Shown here: positions 5,812 through 13,078 of the stretch, piece by piece
Position numbering within the stretch: position 1 is the stretch's first letter
Layout of the letters: the number at the start of each line of letters is the position of its first letter
Assembly: GCA_910587145.1 (NCBI GenBank)
Contig: CAJUMH010000026.1
Coordinates: 24,579 to 40,866 of the forward strand
Source of the DNA: an uncultured Ruthenibacterium sp.
GTDB taxonomy: Bacteria; Bacillota; Clostridia; Oscillospirales; Ruminococcaceae
Length of the DNA: 16,288 nucleotides
Direction: 5' to 3'
Position numbers and translations under genes: made by a program
Notes under the pieces: generated by a model
What the model was told of the DNA's origin: nothing
What the model saw: the letters and a program-made list of their open reading frames with translations, nothing else
Databases searched by the model: none

Positions 5812-6858
5812 ATGGAAAATTCGGTAATTACAGCGCTGCAGAACATTGTCGTCGATTTTGACGGAGAGCCCATCTTAACGGGCCTCTCGCTCGAGATCCA
5901 TGACAAGGAGTTCGTTACGCTGCTCGGCCCTTCGGGCTGCGGCAAAACGACGACGCTCCGTGTCATAGGGGGATTTGTCGAGCCAAAATCGGGCAGTGTT
6001 TTTTTTGACGGAAAGGATATTACGCGTCTGCCGCCCTATCGGCGCCAGGTGAATACCGTGTTCCAGAAGTACGCGCTGTTCCCGCATTTGAACGTGTTCG
6101 ACAATGTCGCCTTTGGCCTGCGCCTGCAAAAGTTGGACGAAAAGGAGGTTCGCTCCCGCAGCCTTGCCATGCTGGAGCTGGTGGGCCTGAAGGGCTACGA
6201 GCGGCGCAACACGGCCGCGCTTTCGGGCGGGCAGCAGCAGCGTGTGGCCATTGCGCGCGCACTGGTAAACCATCCGCGCGTGCTGCTGCTGGACGAGCCG
6301 CTTGGCGCGCTCGATCTAAAGCTGCGCAAAGAGATGCAGATCGAGCTCAAGCGCATTCAGCAAAGCCTTGCCATTACGTTTGTTTACGTGACGCACGATC
6401 AGGAGGAAGCGCTCACCATGTCGGATACCGTTGTGGTGATGAACAAGGGCGCGATCCAGCAGGTGGGCTCGCCGCAGGATATTTACAACGAGCCCAACAA
6501 CGCCTTTGTGGCGGATTTCATCGGTGAATCGAACATTCTGGACGGCGTGATGCTGCGCGATTTTCTGGTGGAATTTGCCGGGCAGGAATTTGCCTGCGTA
6601 GACGCGGGCTTTGCCGAGCGCGAGATTGTGCAGGTGGTGGTGCGGCCCGAGGATATCCGCGTGGTGCCGGCCATTCAGGGCCAGCTGACGGGCCTTGTGG
6701 AAAACGTGATCTTTAAAGGCGTGCACTACGAAATGCACGTGCGGCAGGCTGGCACGGAATGGATCATCCATTCCACGCAGGCTTCGCAGGCGGGCGAATT
6801 GATCGGCATGTGCATCGGGCCGGACGAGATCCACATTATGCACCGTTCAAACAGGTGA
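5812..6858 (+). CDS. potA: Spermidine/putrescine-type ABC transporter ATPase
   Basis: The 348-residue protein is the ATP-hydrolysing subunit that powers polyamine uptake by the PotB/PotC channel. Walker A is GPSGCGKT (39-46), the Q-loop lies in VFQKYALFPHL, the ABC signature is LSGGQQQR (137-144), Walker B is LLLDEP (158-163) with DLK as D-loop region, and the switch histidine lies in VTHDQEEA. Residues about 285-348 form the TOBE-type regulatory domain typical of PotA/MalK-class ATPases (VVRPEDIRV). Two in-frame ATGs lie close together. The second, at 5812, is chosen because AAAGGGGG ends nine bases before it, whereas it abuts the first (5803). It is the first gene of the potABCD operon. Substrate is inferred from gene order and similarity; other cationic amines are possible. 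Confidence 0.93.
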   Translation: MENSVITALQNIVVDFDGEPILTGLSLEIHDKEFVTLLGPSGCGKTTTLRVIGGFVEPKSGSVFFDGKDITRLPPYRRQVNTVFQKYALFPHLNVFDNVAFGLRLQKLDEKEVRSRSLAMLELVGLKGYERRNTAALSGGQQQRVAIARALVNHPRVLLLDEPLGALDLKLRKEMQIELKRIQQSLAITFVYVTHDQEEALTMSDTVVVMNKGAIQQVGSPQDIYNEPNNAFVADFIGESNILDGVMLRDFLVEFAGQEFACVDAGFAEREIVQVVVRPEDIRVVPAIQGQLTGLVENVIFKGVHYEMHVRQAGTEWIIHSTQASQAGELIGMCIGPDEIHIMHRSNR

Positions 6859-6863
6859 TGCCG

Positions 6864-7676
6864 ATGAAGAAAAAAACTGTCTGGGCCGCTTCGCCGTATC
6901 TTGTGTGGATGGCGGTATTCATTGCCGCGCCGCTGGCCATTGTGCTGTATTTTGCGTTTACGGATAAGGCCGGGCGCTTTACGCTGGCCAACATTATGGG
7001 CCTTGGCGCGTATACCACGGTATTTTCCCGCAGCATCGTGCTGGCCGCCGTGGCCACAGCCGTCTGCCTTGTGATCGCGTTCCCCATCAGCTACCTGCTC
7101 TCGCGCATGCGGCCCGCGCGCCAGCGCATGATGCAGATGCTTTTGATGCTGCCCATGTGGATGAATTTTCTGCTGCGCACCTATGCGTGGATGAGCCTTT
7201 TGGAACTAAACGGCCTCATCAACCGTTTTTTGGGGCTGTTTGGCATTGGGCCGCTGCACATGATCAACACCTCGGGCGCGGTGGTGCTGGGCATGGTGTA
7301 CAACTATCTGCCGTATATGATCTTGCCGCTCTATACCATTATGGTAAAAATCGACGGCAGCGTCATCGAGGCCGCGCAGGATCTGGGCGCAAACGCCTTT
7401 ATGGTGCTGACGCGGGTTCTGATCCCGCTTTCGATGCCCGGCATCACCACCGGGATCACGATGGTGTTCGTGCCCAGCATCTCCACGTTTATCATCAGCC
7501 GCATGCTCGGCGGCGGCTCGAATCTTTTGATCGGCGATCTGATCGAGCTGCAGTTTTTGGGCAACAGCTACAATTACAACCTCGGCAGCGCCATGAGCGT
7601 GATGCTGATGGTGATCGTGCTGCTGTGCATGAGCTTTACCACCGCGGATACCGAGGAAATGGAGGCGATGGTATGA
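6864..7676 (+). CDS. potB: Spermidine/putrescine-type ABC transporter permease, first subunit
   Basis: The 270-residue integral membrane protein has about six hydrophobic segments, the first at AASPYLVWMAVFIAAPLAIV. The EAA loop that contacts PotA reads EAAQDLGANAFMVLTRVLIP with PLSMPGI completing it, matching the family pattern. With PotC it forms the channel for polyamine entry. An ATG at 6858 overlaps the potA stop (TGATG), and a second in-frame ATG lies at 6864. The second is preferred because AGGTGA lies five bases before it, but the difference is only two residues. The tight junction suggests translational coupling with potA. Confidence 0.92.
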   Translation: MKKKTVWAASPYLVWMAVFIAAPLAIVLYFAFTDKAGRFTLANIMGLGAYTTVFSRSIVLAAVATAVCLVIAFPISYLLSRMRPARQRMMQMLLMLPMWMNFLLRTYAWMSLLELNGLINRFLGLFGIGPLHMINTSGAVVLGMVYNYLPYMILPLYTIMVKIDGSVIEAAQDLGANAFMVLTRVLIPLSMPGITTGITMVFVPSISTFIISRMLGGGSNLLIGDLIELQFLGNSYNYNLGSAMSVMLMVIVLLCMSFTTADTEEMEAMV

Positions 7677-8536
7677 AAAAACGCAGGGCTCTTTCCACCG
7701 CCTGCTTTGTGCTGGTATTCAGCTTTTTGTATCTGCCCATTGCCGTGCTCATTGCGTTCAGCTTCAACGAGAGCAAGAGCCGTTCGGTGTGGGGCGGCTT
7801 TTCGCTCAAATGGTACGAAAACCTGTTTCGCAACGAAATGGTGCTGAAAAGCTTTGCCGTTTCGCTTGTCATCGCGGCGGCGGCGGCCACCGTCGCCACC
7901 GTGGTGGGCACGATGGCGGCCATCGGCATCAACAGCATGGGCCGCCGCGCGCGCGGCGCGGTGATGGCCGTGAGCTATGTGCCTGTTATCAACCCCGAGA
8001 TCATCACCGGCGTTTCGCTGATGCTGCTGTTCGTGGTGATGCGCACGGGCGCGGGCAGCGCGCTTTCGAGGCTTTTGGGGCGCGAGACGCAGCCGTTCGG
8101 CTTTGGCCTCGGCACACTGCTTATTGCGCACATCACGTTCTGTCTGCCGTATGTCATCTTCAATGTGGGGCCAAAGCTGCGCCAGCTGGACCCCGCCATC
8201 TACGATGCCGCGCTCGACCTTGGCTGCAGCCCGCTGCAGGCGTTTTTTAAGGTGGTGCTGCCGCAGCTTGCGCCGGCCATTCTCTCGGCATTTCTCATCA
8301 GCCTTACCTATTCCATTGATGATTTTATCATCTCGTATTTCACGTCCGGCACGGTGCAGACGCTGCCCATTGCCATCTACAGCATGACCAAGAAAAAGGT
8401 GAGCCCCGAGATCAACGCGCTCTCCGCGATTTTGTTTACGGGCATTCTTGCCATCATTTTACTGTCGAACGCCGTGGATTCCACGCGCGAGCGCCGCCTG
8501 CGCCGCGCCGCGCGCAAAGAGGAGGGCAAGGCATGA
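7673..8536 (+). CDS. potC: Spermidine/putrescine-type ABC transporter permease, second subunit
   Basis: The 287-residue protein has a basic N-terminus (MKKRR) and about six membrane segments. The cytoplasmic EAA loop reads DAALDLGCSPLQAFFKVVLP followed by QLAPAI. The conserved WYENLF and TYSIDDFIISYFTSG stretches are characteristic of PotC. The start overlaps the potB stop as ATGA and has GGAGG seven bases upstream. The tail is short and strongly basic (RERRLRRAARKEEGKA), consistent with a cytoplasmic C-terminus. It pairs with PotB. Confidence 0.93.
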   Translation: MKKRRALSTACFVLVFSFLYLPIAVLIAFSFNESKSRSVWGGFSLKWYENLFRNEMVLKSFAVSLVIAAAAATVATVVGTMAAIGINSMGRRARGAVMAVSYVPVINPEIITGVSLMLLFVVMRTGAGSALSRLLGRETQPFGFGLGTLLIAHITFCLPYVIFNVGPKLRQLDPAIYDAALDLGCSPLQAFFKVVLPQLAPAILSAFLISLTYSIDDFIISYFTSGTVQTLPIAIYSMTKKKVSPEINALSAILFTGILAIILLSNAVDSTRERRLRRAARKEEGKA

Positions 8537-9765
8537 AAAAACGTCTGCTCTGCCTGCTGCTGGCCGCCGTGCTGGCGGCGGGGCTGCCGGCCCCGGCCGC
8601 GTTTGCCGAAGGGGAAGACGCCGTTGCCGTGGCGCCGGGCTACGATTATACCCGGTTTCAGGGCGCGGGCGTTACGCTGAATGTTTATAACTGGGGCGAG
8701 TATATCGCCAACGGCACGGACGGCTCGCTGGACGTGGTGCGCGCGTTCGAGCGCCTGACGGGCATCCGCGTGAATTACACCACCTACGATACCAACGAAA
8801 GCCTGTACGCCAAGCTGAAAAGCGGCGGCGGCGATTACGATGTGATCATTCCCAGCGATTACATGATCGGCAAAATGATCGCCGAGGGTATGCTGGAGGA
8901 ACTGAATTTGGAGAACATCCCCAACGCGGCGCGCATTGGAGAAAGCTACCGCTCCCGCCCGTTCGACCCGGATGACCGCTACAGCGTGGCCTATACATGG
9001 GGCCTGGTGTGCATTGTTTACAACACCGCCATGGTGGACGAGGCCGACCTTGCGCAGGGATGGGGCATTTTGTGGGACGAAAAATACGCCGGGCAGATCC
9101 TGATGTTCAACAACAGCCGCGACGCCTTTGCCATTGCGGGCAAGCTGCTGGGCAATTCGATCAACCCGCGCTCCGAGCAGGATATCGCGCAGGCGGCCGA
9201 GAAACTGAAGGAGCAAAAATCCGTGGTGCAAAGCTATGTGATGGACGAGGTGTTTGATAAAATGAGCGGCGGCGAGGCCGCCCTTGCGCCGTATTATGTG
9301 GGCGACGGCGTGACCATGATGGCCGATAACCCCGACCTTGCTCTGTTTTTGCCCGAGGAGGGCACAAACCTGTATCTGGACGCGATGTGCATTCCCAAGG
9401 GCTGCCGCAATAAAGAGGCCGCCGAGATGTTCATCAATTTTATGTGCGAAACCGAGGTTGCACTGGCGAACGCCGAATATATCTGCTATTCCTCGCCCGT
9501 TACGGACGTGCCGCCGCTCCTGGACGCCGCGCTGCGCGACAACGAGCTGATGTACCCCGACGAGGCGATGCTGGCGCGCTGCGAGACCATGGCGGTATTG
9601 CCCGAGGCGCTGAACAGCGCGATGGACAAAGCGTGGAGCGACGTGCGCAGCTACGATGCCTCTGGCGGCGGCTGGGTGATGCCGCTGCTGCTGGCGGCCA
9701 TGCTTGCGCTTTCGGCCATAGGGTACTGGCGCAAGGCGGCGCGCCGCAGAAAAAACCAGCTTTGA
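8533..9765 (+). CDS. potD: Polyamine-binding protein with C-terminal membrane anchor
   Basis: The 410-residue protein is the extracellular substrate receptor of the importer. The start overlaps potC as ATGA with GAGGAGGG before it. Residues 1-25 are a signal peptide ending AFA, then EGED, a signal-peptidase-I type site with no lipobox cysteine. The solute-binding core starts near residue 50 and carries the PotD-family patterns LNVYNWGEYI, YDVIIPSDYMI and WGLVCIVYN, with later PYYVGDG and LDAMCIPKG. The last 34 residues are unusual: SGGGWV, a hydrophobic segment (MPLLLAAMLALSAIGYW) and a basic tail (RKAARRRKNQL). That looks like a C-terminal membrane anchor which replaces the usual N-terminal lipid anchor of Gram-positive PotD. 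The fold is confident; the exact polyamine is not. Confidence 0.92.
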   Translation: MKKRLLCLLLAAVLAAGLPAPAAFAEGEDAVAVAPGYDYTRFQGAGVTLNVYNWGEYIANGTDGSLDVVRAFERLTGIRVNYTTYDTNESLYAKLKSGGGDYDVIIPSDYMIGKMIAEGMLEELNLENIPNAARIGESYRSRPFDPDDRYSVAYTWGLVCIVYNTAMVDEADLAQGWGILWDEKYAGQILMFNNSRDAFAIAGKLLGNSINPRSEQDIAQAAEKLKEQKSVVQSYVMDEVFDKMSGGEAALAPYYVGDGVTMMADNPDLALFLPEEGTNLYLDAMCIPKGCRNKEAAEMFINFMCETEVALANAEYICYSSPVTDVPPLLDAALRDNELMYPDEAMLARCETMAVLPEALNSAMDKAWSDVRSYDASGGGWVMPLLLAAMLALSAIGYWRKAARRRKNQL

Positions 9766-9837
9766 GCGCTTTGCCTTTTTTCCGTTCGCCTTTTTGCCAA
9801 ACGAATTCCCGGGCTCCGGGCATTACGGGCAGCTCCA

Positions 9838-9880
9838 TCAGAAACCAAAGCGGATCTCGAAACGCTCTGGCTTCTGATTT
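9838..9880 (+). other. Imperfect hairpin after potD
   Basis: TCAGAAACCAAAGCG (9838-9852) and CGCTCTGGCTTCTGA (9863-9877) pair at 13 of 15 positions around a 10-base loop. Only TTT follows, so it is a weak terminator candidate for potABCD. It may instead protect the 3' end of the message. Confidence 0.45.
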
Positions 9881-9890
9881 CGCCGCCCTG

Positions 9891-9919
9891 TTGCATTTTT
9901 ACTTTTAATATGATAGAGT
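9891..9919 (+). promoter_or_regulatory. Weak promoter candidate for yerC
   Basis: TTGCAT (9891-9896) is followed after 17 bases by TAGAGT (9914-9919). An overlapping TATGAT (9909-9914) matches the -10 consensus better but lacks a spaced -35. An AT-rich break in an otherwise GC-rich gap supports some promoter here. Confidence 0.35.
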
Positions 9920-9966
9920 AAAAAAGTGGAAAACCACAATGACGTCGGGAAGGGGGCAAATGCGGT

Positions 9967-10278
9967 ATGGCACAGTTCGACGCGCGGAAAAGCGGAGATA
10001 AGGATGCGCTGTTTCGGGCGATTCTTGCGCTGCAAACGCCGGAGGAATGCCGTGAATTTTTCGAGGATCTCTGCACGATGAAGGAAGTGGAGGATATGGC
10101 GCAGCGACTGACGGCGGCGCGCCTGCTTCTGGACGGCTGCACCTATGAACAGATCGTCCGGCATGCTGCCATCAGCACGGCCACCATCAGCCGCATCAAC
10201 CGGTGCATTCAGTACGGGAGCGGCGGCTATAAAAAGGTTCTGGACCGCATCAAAGAAGAAGCGGAGACAGCGGGGTAA
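9967..10278 (+). CDS. yerC: YerC/YecD family TrpR-related regulator
   Basis: The 103-residue, all-helical protein is close to the usual size of the YerC family, small relatives of the tryptophan repressor found across Bacillota. The N-terminal helices (ALQTPEECREFFEDLCTMKEVEDMAQRL) match the TrpR-like dimerisation region. The helix-turn-helix is at about 58-80 (YEQIVRHAAISTATISRINR), where the second helix would contact DNA. No ligand residues can be assigned. The start is placed by AAGGGGG ten bases upstream; the ATG eight or so bases earlier is out of frame. It sits alone between the pot and liv operons and ends in a clean terminator, so it is a separate unit. Its targets are unknown from this sequence. 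Confidence 0.88.
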   Translation: MAQFDARKSGDKDALFRAILALQTPEECREFFEDLCTMKEVEDMAQRLTAARLLLDGCTYEQIVRHAAISTATISRINRCIQYGSGGYKKVLDRIKEEAETAG

Positions 10279-10342
10279 ACCGGCCGGAAAACAAAAAGGC
10301 CGCTTGCGGCCGCGCGGACGGCCGGAAAAAGAAGATCTGCGG

Positions 10343-10375
10343 GATGCCGAAGCTTTTGCGGCGGCATCTTTTTTT
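10343..10375 (+). terminator. Intrinsic terminator of yerC
   Basis: GATGCCG (10343-10349) pairs with CGGCATC (10362-10368), and seven T follow (10369-10375). A second GC hairpin without U-tract (GGCCGC TT GCGGCC, about 10299-10312) lies just upstream. Confidence 0.85.
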
Positions 10376-10410
10376 GCGCCCGCTGCCGTGGGCCTGCCTG
10401 CTGCCCGGGG

Positions 10411-10554
10411 CGCGGCCCACGGCCCGAGATCCCGTCTGCCGCCGGTGTTCGCCCGCGGCCGGAGGCGCTGCAATCTGCCCGGCGCGGCCCACGGCCCGAG
10501 ATCCCGTCTGCCGCCGGTGTTCGCACGCAGCCGGAGGCGCTGCAATCTGCCCGG
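10411..10554. repeat. 72-bp tandem duplication
   Basis: Copy 1 (10411-10482) and copy 2 (10483-10554) both start CGCGGCCCACGGCCCGAG and end CAATCTGCCCGG. They differ at only two places near the middle, where GCCCGCGGCC stands against GCACGCAGCC. The block is very GC-rich and lies in a 490-bp gap with no credible gene; frames read through it on either strand are low-complexity by-products of the repeat. Confidence 0.9.
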
Positions 10555-10670
10555 GGCATGGGCACAGCCCCCTGCCGATTTGTGCGCTTTGACGGAGAAA
10601 TCGTAATTTTTTTCACACTTTTGCACACAAATATGCGGCGCGGAACAGAAAAGTATGTCAAATTAGTGTA
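10555..10670. other. Intergenic stretch between duplication and liv promoter
   Basis: GC content falls sharply here toward the liv promoter. No gene, terminator or clear operator was seen. TTTTTTTCACACTTTTGCACAC-like AT-rich sequence at about 10608-10630 could contribute to promoter activity. Confidence 0.4.
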
Positions 10671-10700
10671 TTGAATTTGAACGGTTTATGGCGGTAAAAT
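10671..10700 (+). promoter_or_regulatory. Promoter of livJHMGF
   Basis: TTGAAT (10671-10676) and TAAAAT (10695-10700) are separated by 18 bases. Transcription would start near 10707. The first 37 bases of the leader can form a near-perfect hairpin: ATCCATCTGGAA with TTCCAAACGGAT, 10 of 12 pairs. Confidence 0.55.
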
Positions 10701-10771
10701 AAAGATATCCATCTGGAAGGTGCTTTTGCATTTCCAAACGGATGATTCGTGTAAAAATGGAGGACGAAAGT

Positions 10772-11992
10772 ATGAAAAAGTTTTTGAGCTTTATGCTGGC
10801 GCTCTGCCTGGCCGTTTCTCTTGCGGCCTGCGGCGGCACCGGCTCCAGCGCTCCGGCTGCCGACAGCGCCTCTGCCGGCACAGACGCTCCGGCGGACAGC
10901 ACCCCGGCTGACGGTGCGGGTGAGCCCGCCGCTTCCGGCACGGCAATCCGCATTGGCGGCATTGGCCCCGTTACCGGCGGCGCGGCCGAATACGGCCTTG
11001 CCGTGCGCGGCGGCGCCGAGATCGCCATTGCCGAGCTGAACGCCCGCGGCGGCCAGCAGTACGTGCTGCAGTTTGAGGACGACGAGCACGACCCGGAAAA
11101 GGCCGTCAACGCCTATAACACCCTGAAGGACTGGGGCATGCAGGTGCTGGTGGGCACCGTTACCAGCGCGCCGTGCGTTGCCGTTGAGGCCGAGACCGCT
11201 GCCGATAATATGTTCCAGCTCACGCCGTCCGGCTCTGCAGAAGACTGCATCAAGGAGGAAAACGCGTTCCGGATGTGCTTCTCCGACCCCGAGCAGGGCA
11301 CGCTTTCTGCCGATTACATCGCGGACAATCAGCTTGCGGCGAAGGTTGCCGTCATTTACGACAGCTCCGATCCGTATTCTTCCGGCATCCACGATGCGTT
11401 CATTGCCCAGGCGAAGGCAAAGAACCTGGAGGTAGTTGCCGACGAGGCGTTCACCGCCGACAGCAACAAGGATTTTAACGTGCAGCTGGGCAAGGCCAAA
11501 AGCGCCGGGGCCGAGCTGGTGTTCATTCCGTTCTATTATTCCGAGGCTGCGTTGGTGCTGCAGCAGGCCAAGGCGATGGATTTTGCGCCCATCTTCTTCG
11601 GCTGCGACGGCATGGACGGCCTGCTCGCCGTGGAAAACTTCGATACGTCTCTGGCCGAGGGCGTGATGCTGATGACGCCGTTCACCGCTGCCGCTACCGA
11701 CGACATGACGGCTTCCTTCGTTGCCGCATACAAAGAGGCCTATGGCCAGGAGCCGAACCAGTTTGCCGCCGATGCGTATGACTGCATCTACGCCATCGAC
11801 GCCGCCATCCAAAAGGCCGGCGTGACGGGCGATATGGACGCTTCCGCCATCTGTGACGCGCTGAAGGACGCCTTTACGCAGATTACGCTCGACGGCCTCA
11901 CCGGCAAGGGCATCACTTGGGACGCCAGCGGCGCACCCACCAAGAGCCCGCTTGTATTCGTCATTCAGAACGGCGCATACGAGGCTGCCTGA
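10772..11992 (+). CDS. livJ: Branched-chain amino acid-type ABC transporter binding lipoprotein
   Basis: The 406-residue protein is the extracellular receptor of the importer. A short basic N-terminus and hydrophobic stretch end in the lipobox LAAC with Cys20, so it should be lipid-anchored to the outer face of the membrane. An Ala/Ser/Pro/Asp-rich linker (about 21-50) leads to a type I periplasmic-binding fold beginning IRIGGIGPVTGGAAEYG, with GGAEIAIAELNARGG and FEDDEHDPEKA as in LivJ-type proteins. ATG 10772 is chosen over one ten codons upstream because GGAGGA lies seven bases before it and the signal peptide starts there. It is the first gene of livJHMGF. The ligand is most likely leucine, isoleucine or valine, but other amino acids or amides are used by close relatives. 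Confidence 0.93.
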   Translation: MKKFLSFMLALCLAVSLAACGGTGSSAPAADSASAGTDAPADSTPADGAGEPAASGTAIRIGGIGPVTGGAAEYGLAVRGGAEIAIAELNARGGQQYVLQFEDDEHDPEKAVNAYNTLKDWGMQVLVGTVTSAPCVAVEAETAADNMFQLTPSGSAEDCIKEENAFRMCFSDPEQGTLSADYIADNQLAAKVAVIYDSSDPYSSGIHDAFIAQAKAKNLEVVADEAFTADSNKDFNVQLGKAKSAGAELVFIPFYYSEAALVLQQAKAMDFAPIFFGCDGMDGLLAVENFDTSLAEGVMLMTPFTAAATDDMTASFVAAYKEAYGQEPNQFAADAYDCIYAIDAAIQKAGVTGDMDASAICDALKDAFTQITLDGLTGKGITWDASGAPTKSPLVFVIQNGAYEAA

Positions 11993-12020
11993 GCTTAGAG
12001 CGGATAGACCTTGTGGCCAG

Positions 12021-12052
12021 GAAGGCTGCCGAGCGGATCGGCAGCCTTCTTT
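12021..12052 (+). terminator. Hairpin between livJ and livH, probable partial terminator
   Basis: GAAGGCTGCCGA (12021-12032) and TCGGCAGCCTTC (12038-12049) are perfectly complementary over 12 bp around GCGGA. Only three T follow directly, so termination would be incomplete. This placement is typical of binding-protein operons, in which the receptor gene is expressed above the permease genes. Confidence 0.6.
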
Positions 12053-12128
12053 CCAATCGGGGAGCTGCCAAAGAAGGACGCTTCTGCGCGCAGGCACAGC
12101 CTGCCGCGGCGCGGGAAGATCCGCGCAT

Positions 12129-12158
12129 GCAGGCGGCCAAAAGCGCTTTGCCGCCTGC
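12129..12158 (+). other. Second livJ-livH hairpin
   Basis: GCAGGCGGC (12129-12137) pairs with GCCGCCTGC (12150-12158) across a 12-base interior that is itself self-complementary. It ends 16 bases before the livH ribosome binding site, so it could modulate livH translation or message stability. Confidence 0.55.
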
Positions 12159-12187
12159 GGCGGGAAGAACAATAGGGGAGAGGGCAT

Positions 12188-13069
12188 ATGCAATTTTTAT
12201 CGTACCTTGTGAACGGGATCAGCCTTGGCAGTATTTACGCCGTAATTGCGCTGGGCTACACGATGGTTTACGGCATCGCACGTATGCTGAACTTTGCGCA
12301 CGGTGACGTGATTATGGTGGGTGGCTATATTGCGTTCACGGTAATGACCACGATGGGCATGCCCGCGCTGGCGGGTATTTGCGCGGCGGTGCTGGTGTGC
12401 ACCCTGCTGGGTGTTGCGATCGAGCGTGTGGCCTATAAGCCCCTGCGGGAGGCGCCCAGCCTTGCCGTGCTGATTACGGCCATCGGCATGAGCTATCTTT
12501 TGCAGAATCTTGCGCTTCTCGTTTTCGGCTCCGCGCCGAAATCCTTTTCGTCTGTCATCGCGCTGCAGCCGCTGCGCCTGTTTGACGGCGCACTCATCAT
12601 CACGGGCGAGACGCTTACAACGATCCTTGCTTCCGCCGCCATTATGGCGGGCCTTACGCTGTTTGTGAATAAAACAAAGGTGGGCCACGCCATGCTGGCT
12701 GTCTCCGAGGATAGGGGCGCGGCGCAGCTGATGGGCATCAATGTAAACGCAACCATCTCGCTGACGTTTGCCATCGGCAGTGCGCTGGCGGCCGTTGCGG
12801 GCGTGCTGCTGTGCTCGGCGTATCCCTCGCTTACGCCCACTACCGGCGCCATGCCCGGCATCAAGGCGTTTGTGGCGGCGGTATTCGGCGGCATCGGCTC
12901 TATTCCCGGCGCCATGCTCGGCGGGGTGCTGTTGGGCGTGATCCAAAGCCTTTCCACAGCGTACATTTCCTCGCAGATGGCCGATGCCATCGTGTTCGGT
13001 GTGCTCATTATCGTGCTGCTGGTACGCCCCACGGGCATTCTCGGCAAGCAGACGCGAGAGAAAGTGTAG
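12188..13069 (+). CDS. livH: Branched-chain amino acid-type ABC transporter permease LivH
   Basis: The 293-residue membrane protein opens with NGISLGSIYAVIALGYTMVY and RMLNFAHGDVIMVGGY, the hallmark N-terminus of LivH. It has about eight hydrophobic segments. The cytoplasmic loop that docks the ATPases contains GINVNATISLTFAIGSALAA. GGGGAG lies seven bases before the ATG. It pairs with LivM to form the transmembrane channel and is separated from livJ by 195 bp holding two hairpins. Confidence 0.94.
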   Translation: MQFLSYLVNGISLGSIYAVIALGYTMVYGIARMLNFAHGDVIMVGGYIAFTVMTTMGMPALAGICAAVLVCTLLGVAIERVAYKPLREAPSLAVLITAIGMSYLLQNLALLVFGSAPKSFSSVIALQPLRLFDGALIITGETLTTILASAAIMAGLTLFVNKTKVGHAMLAVSEDRGAAQLMGINVNATISLTFAIGSALAAVAGVLLCSAYPSLTPTTGAMPGIKAFVAAVFGGIGSIPGAMLGGVLLGVIQSLSTAYISSQMADAIVFGVLIIVLLVRPTGILGKQTREKV

Positions 13070-13078
13070 GTGAATGCC

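Noticed and set aside
10227..10661. Coding frames across the 72-bp duplication on either strand
   Set aside because: They exist because the period is a multiple of three and GC-rich DNA has few stops. There is no ribosome binding site, and they run through the yerC terminator.
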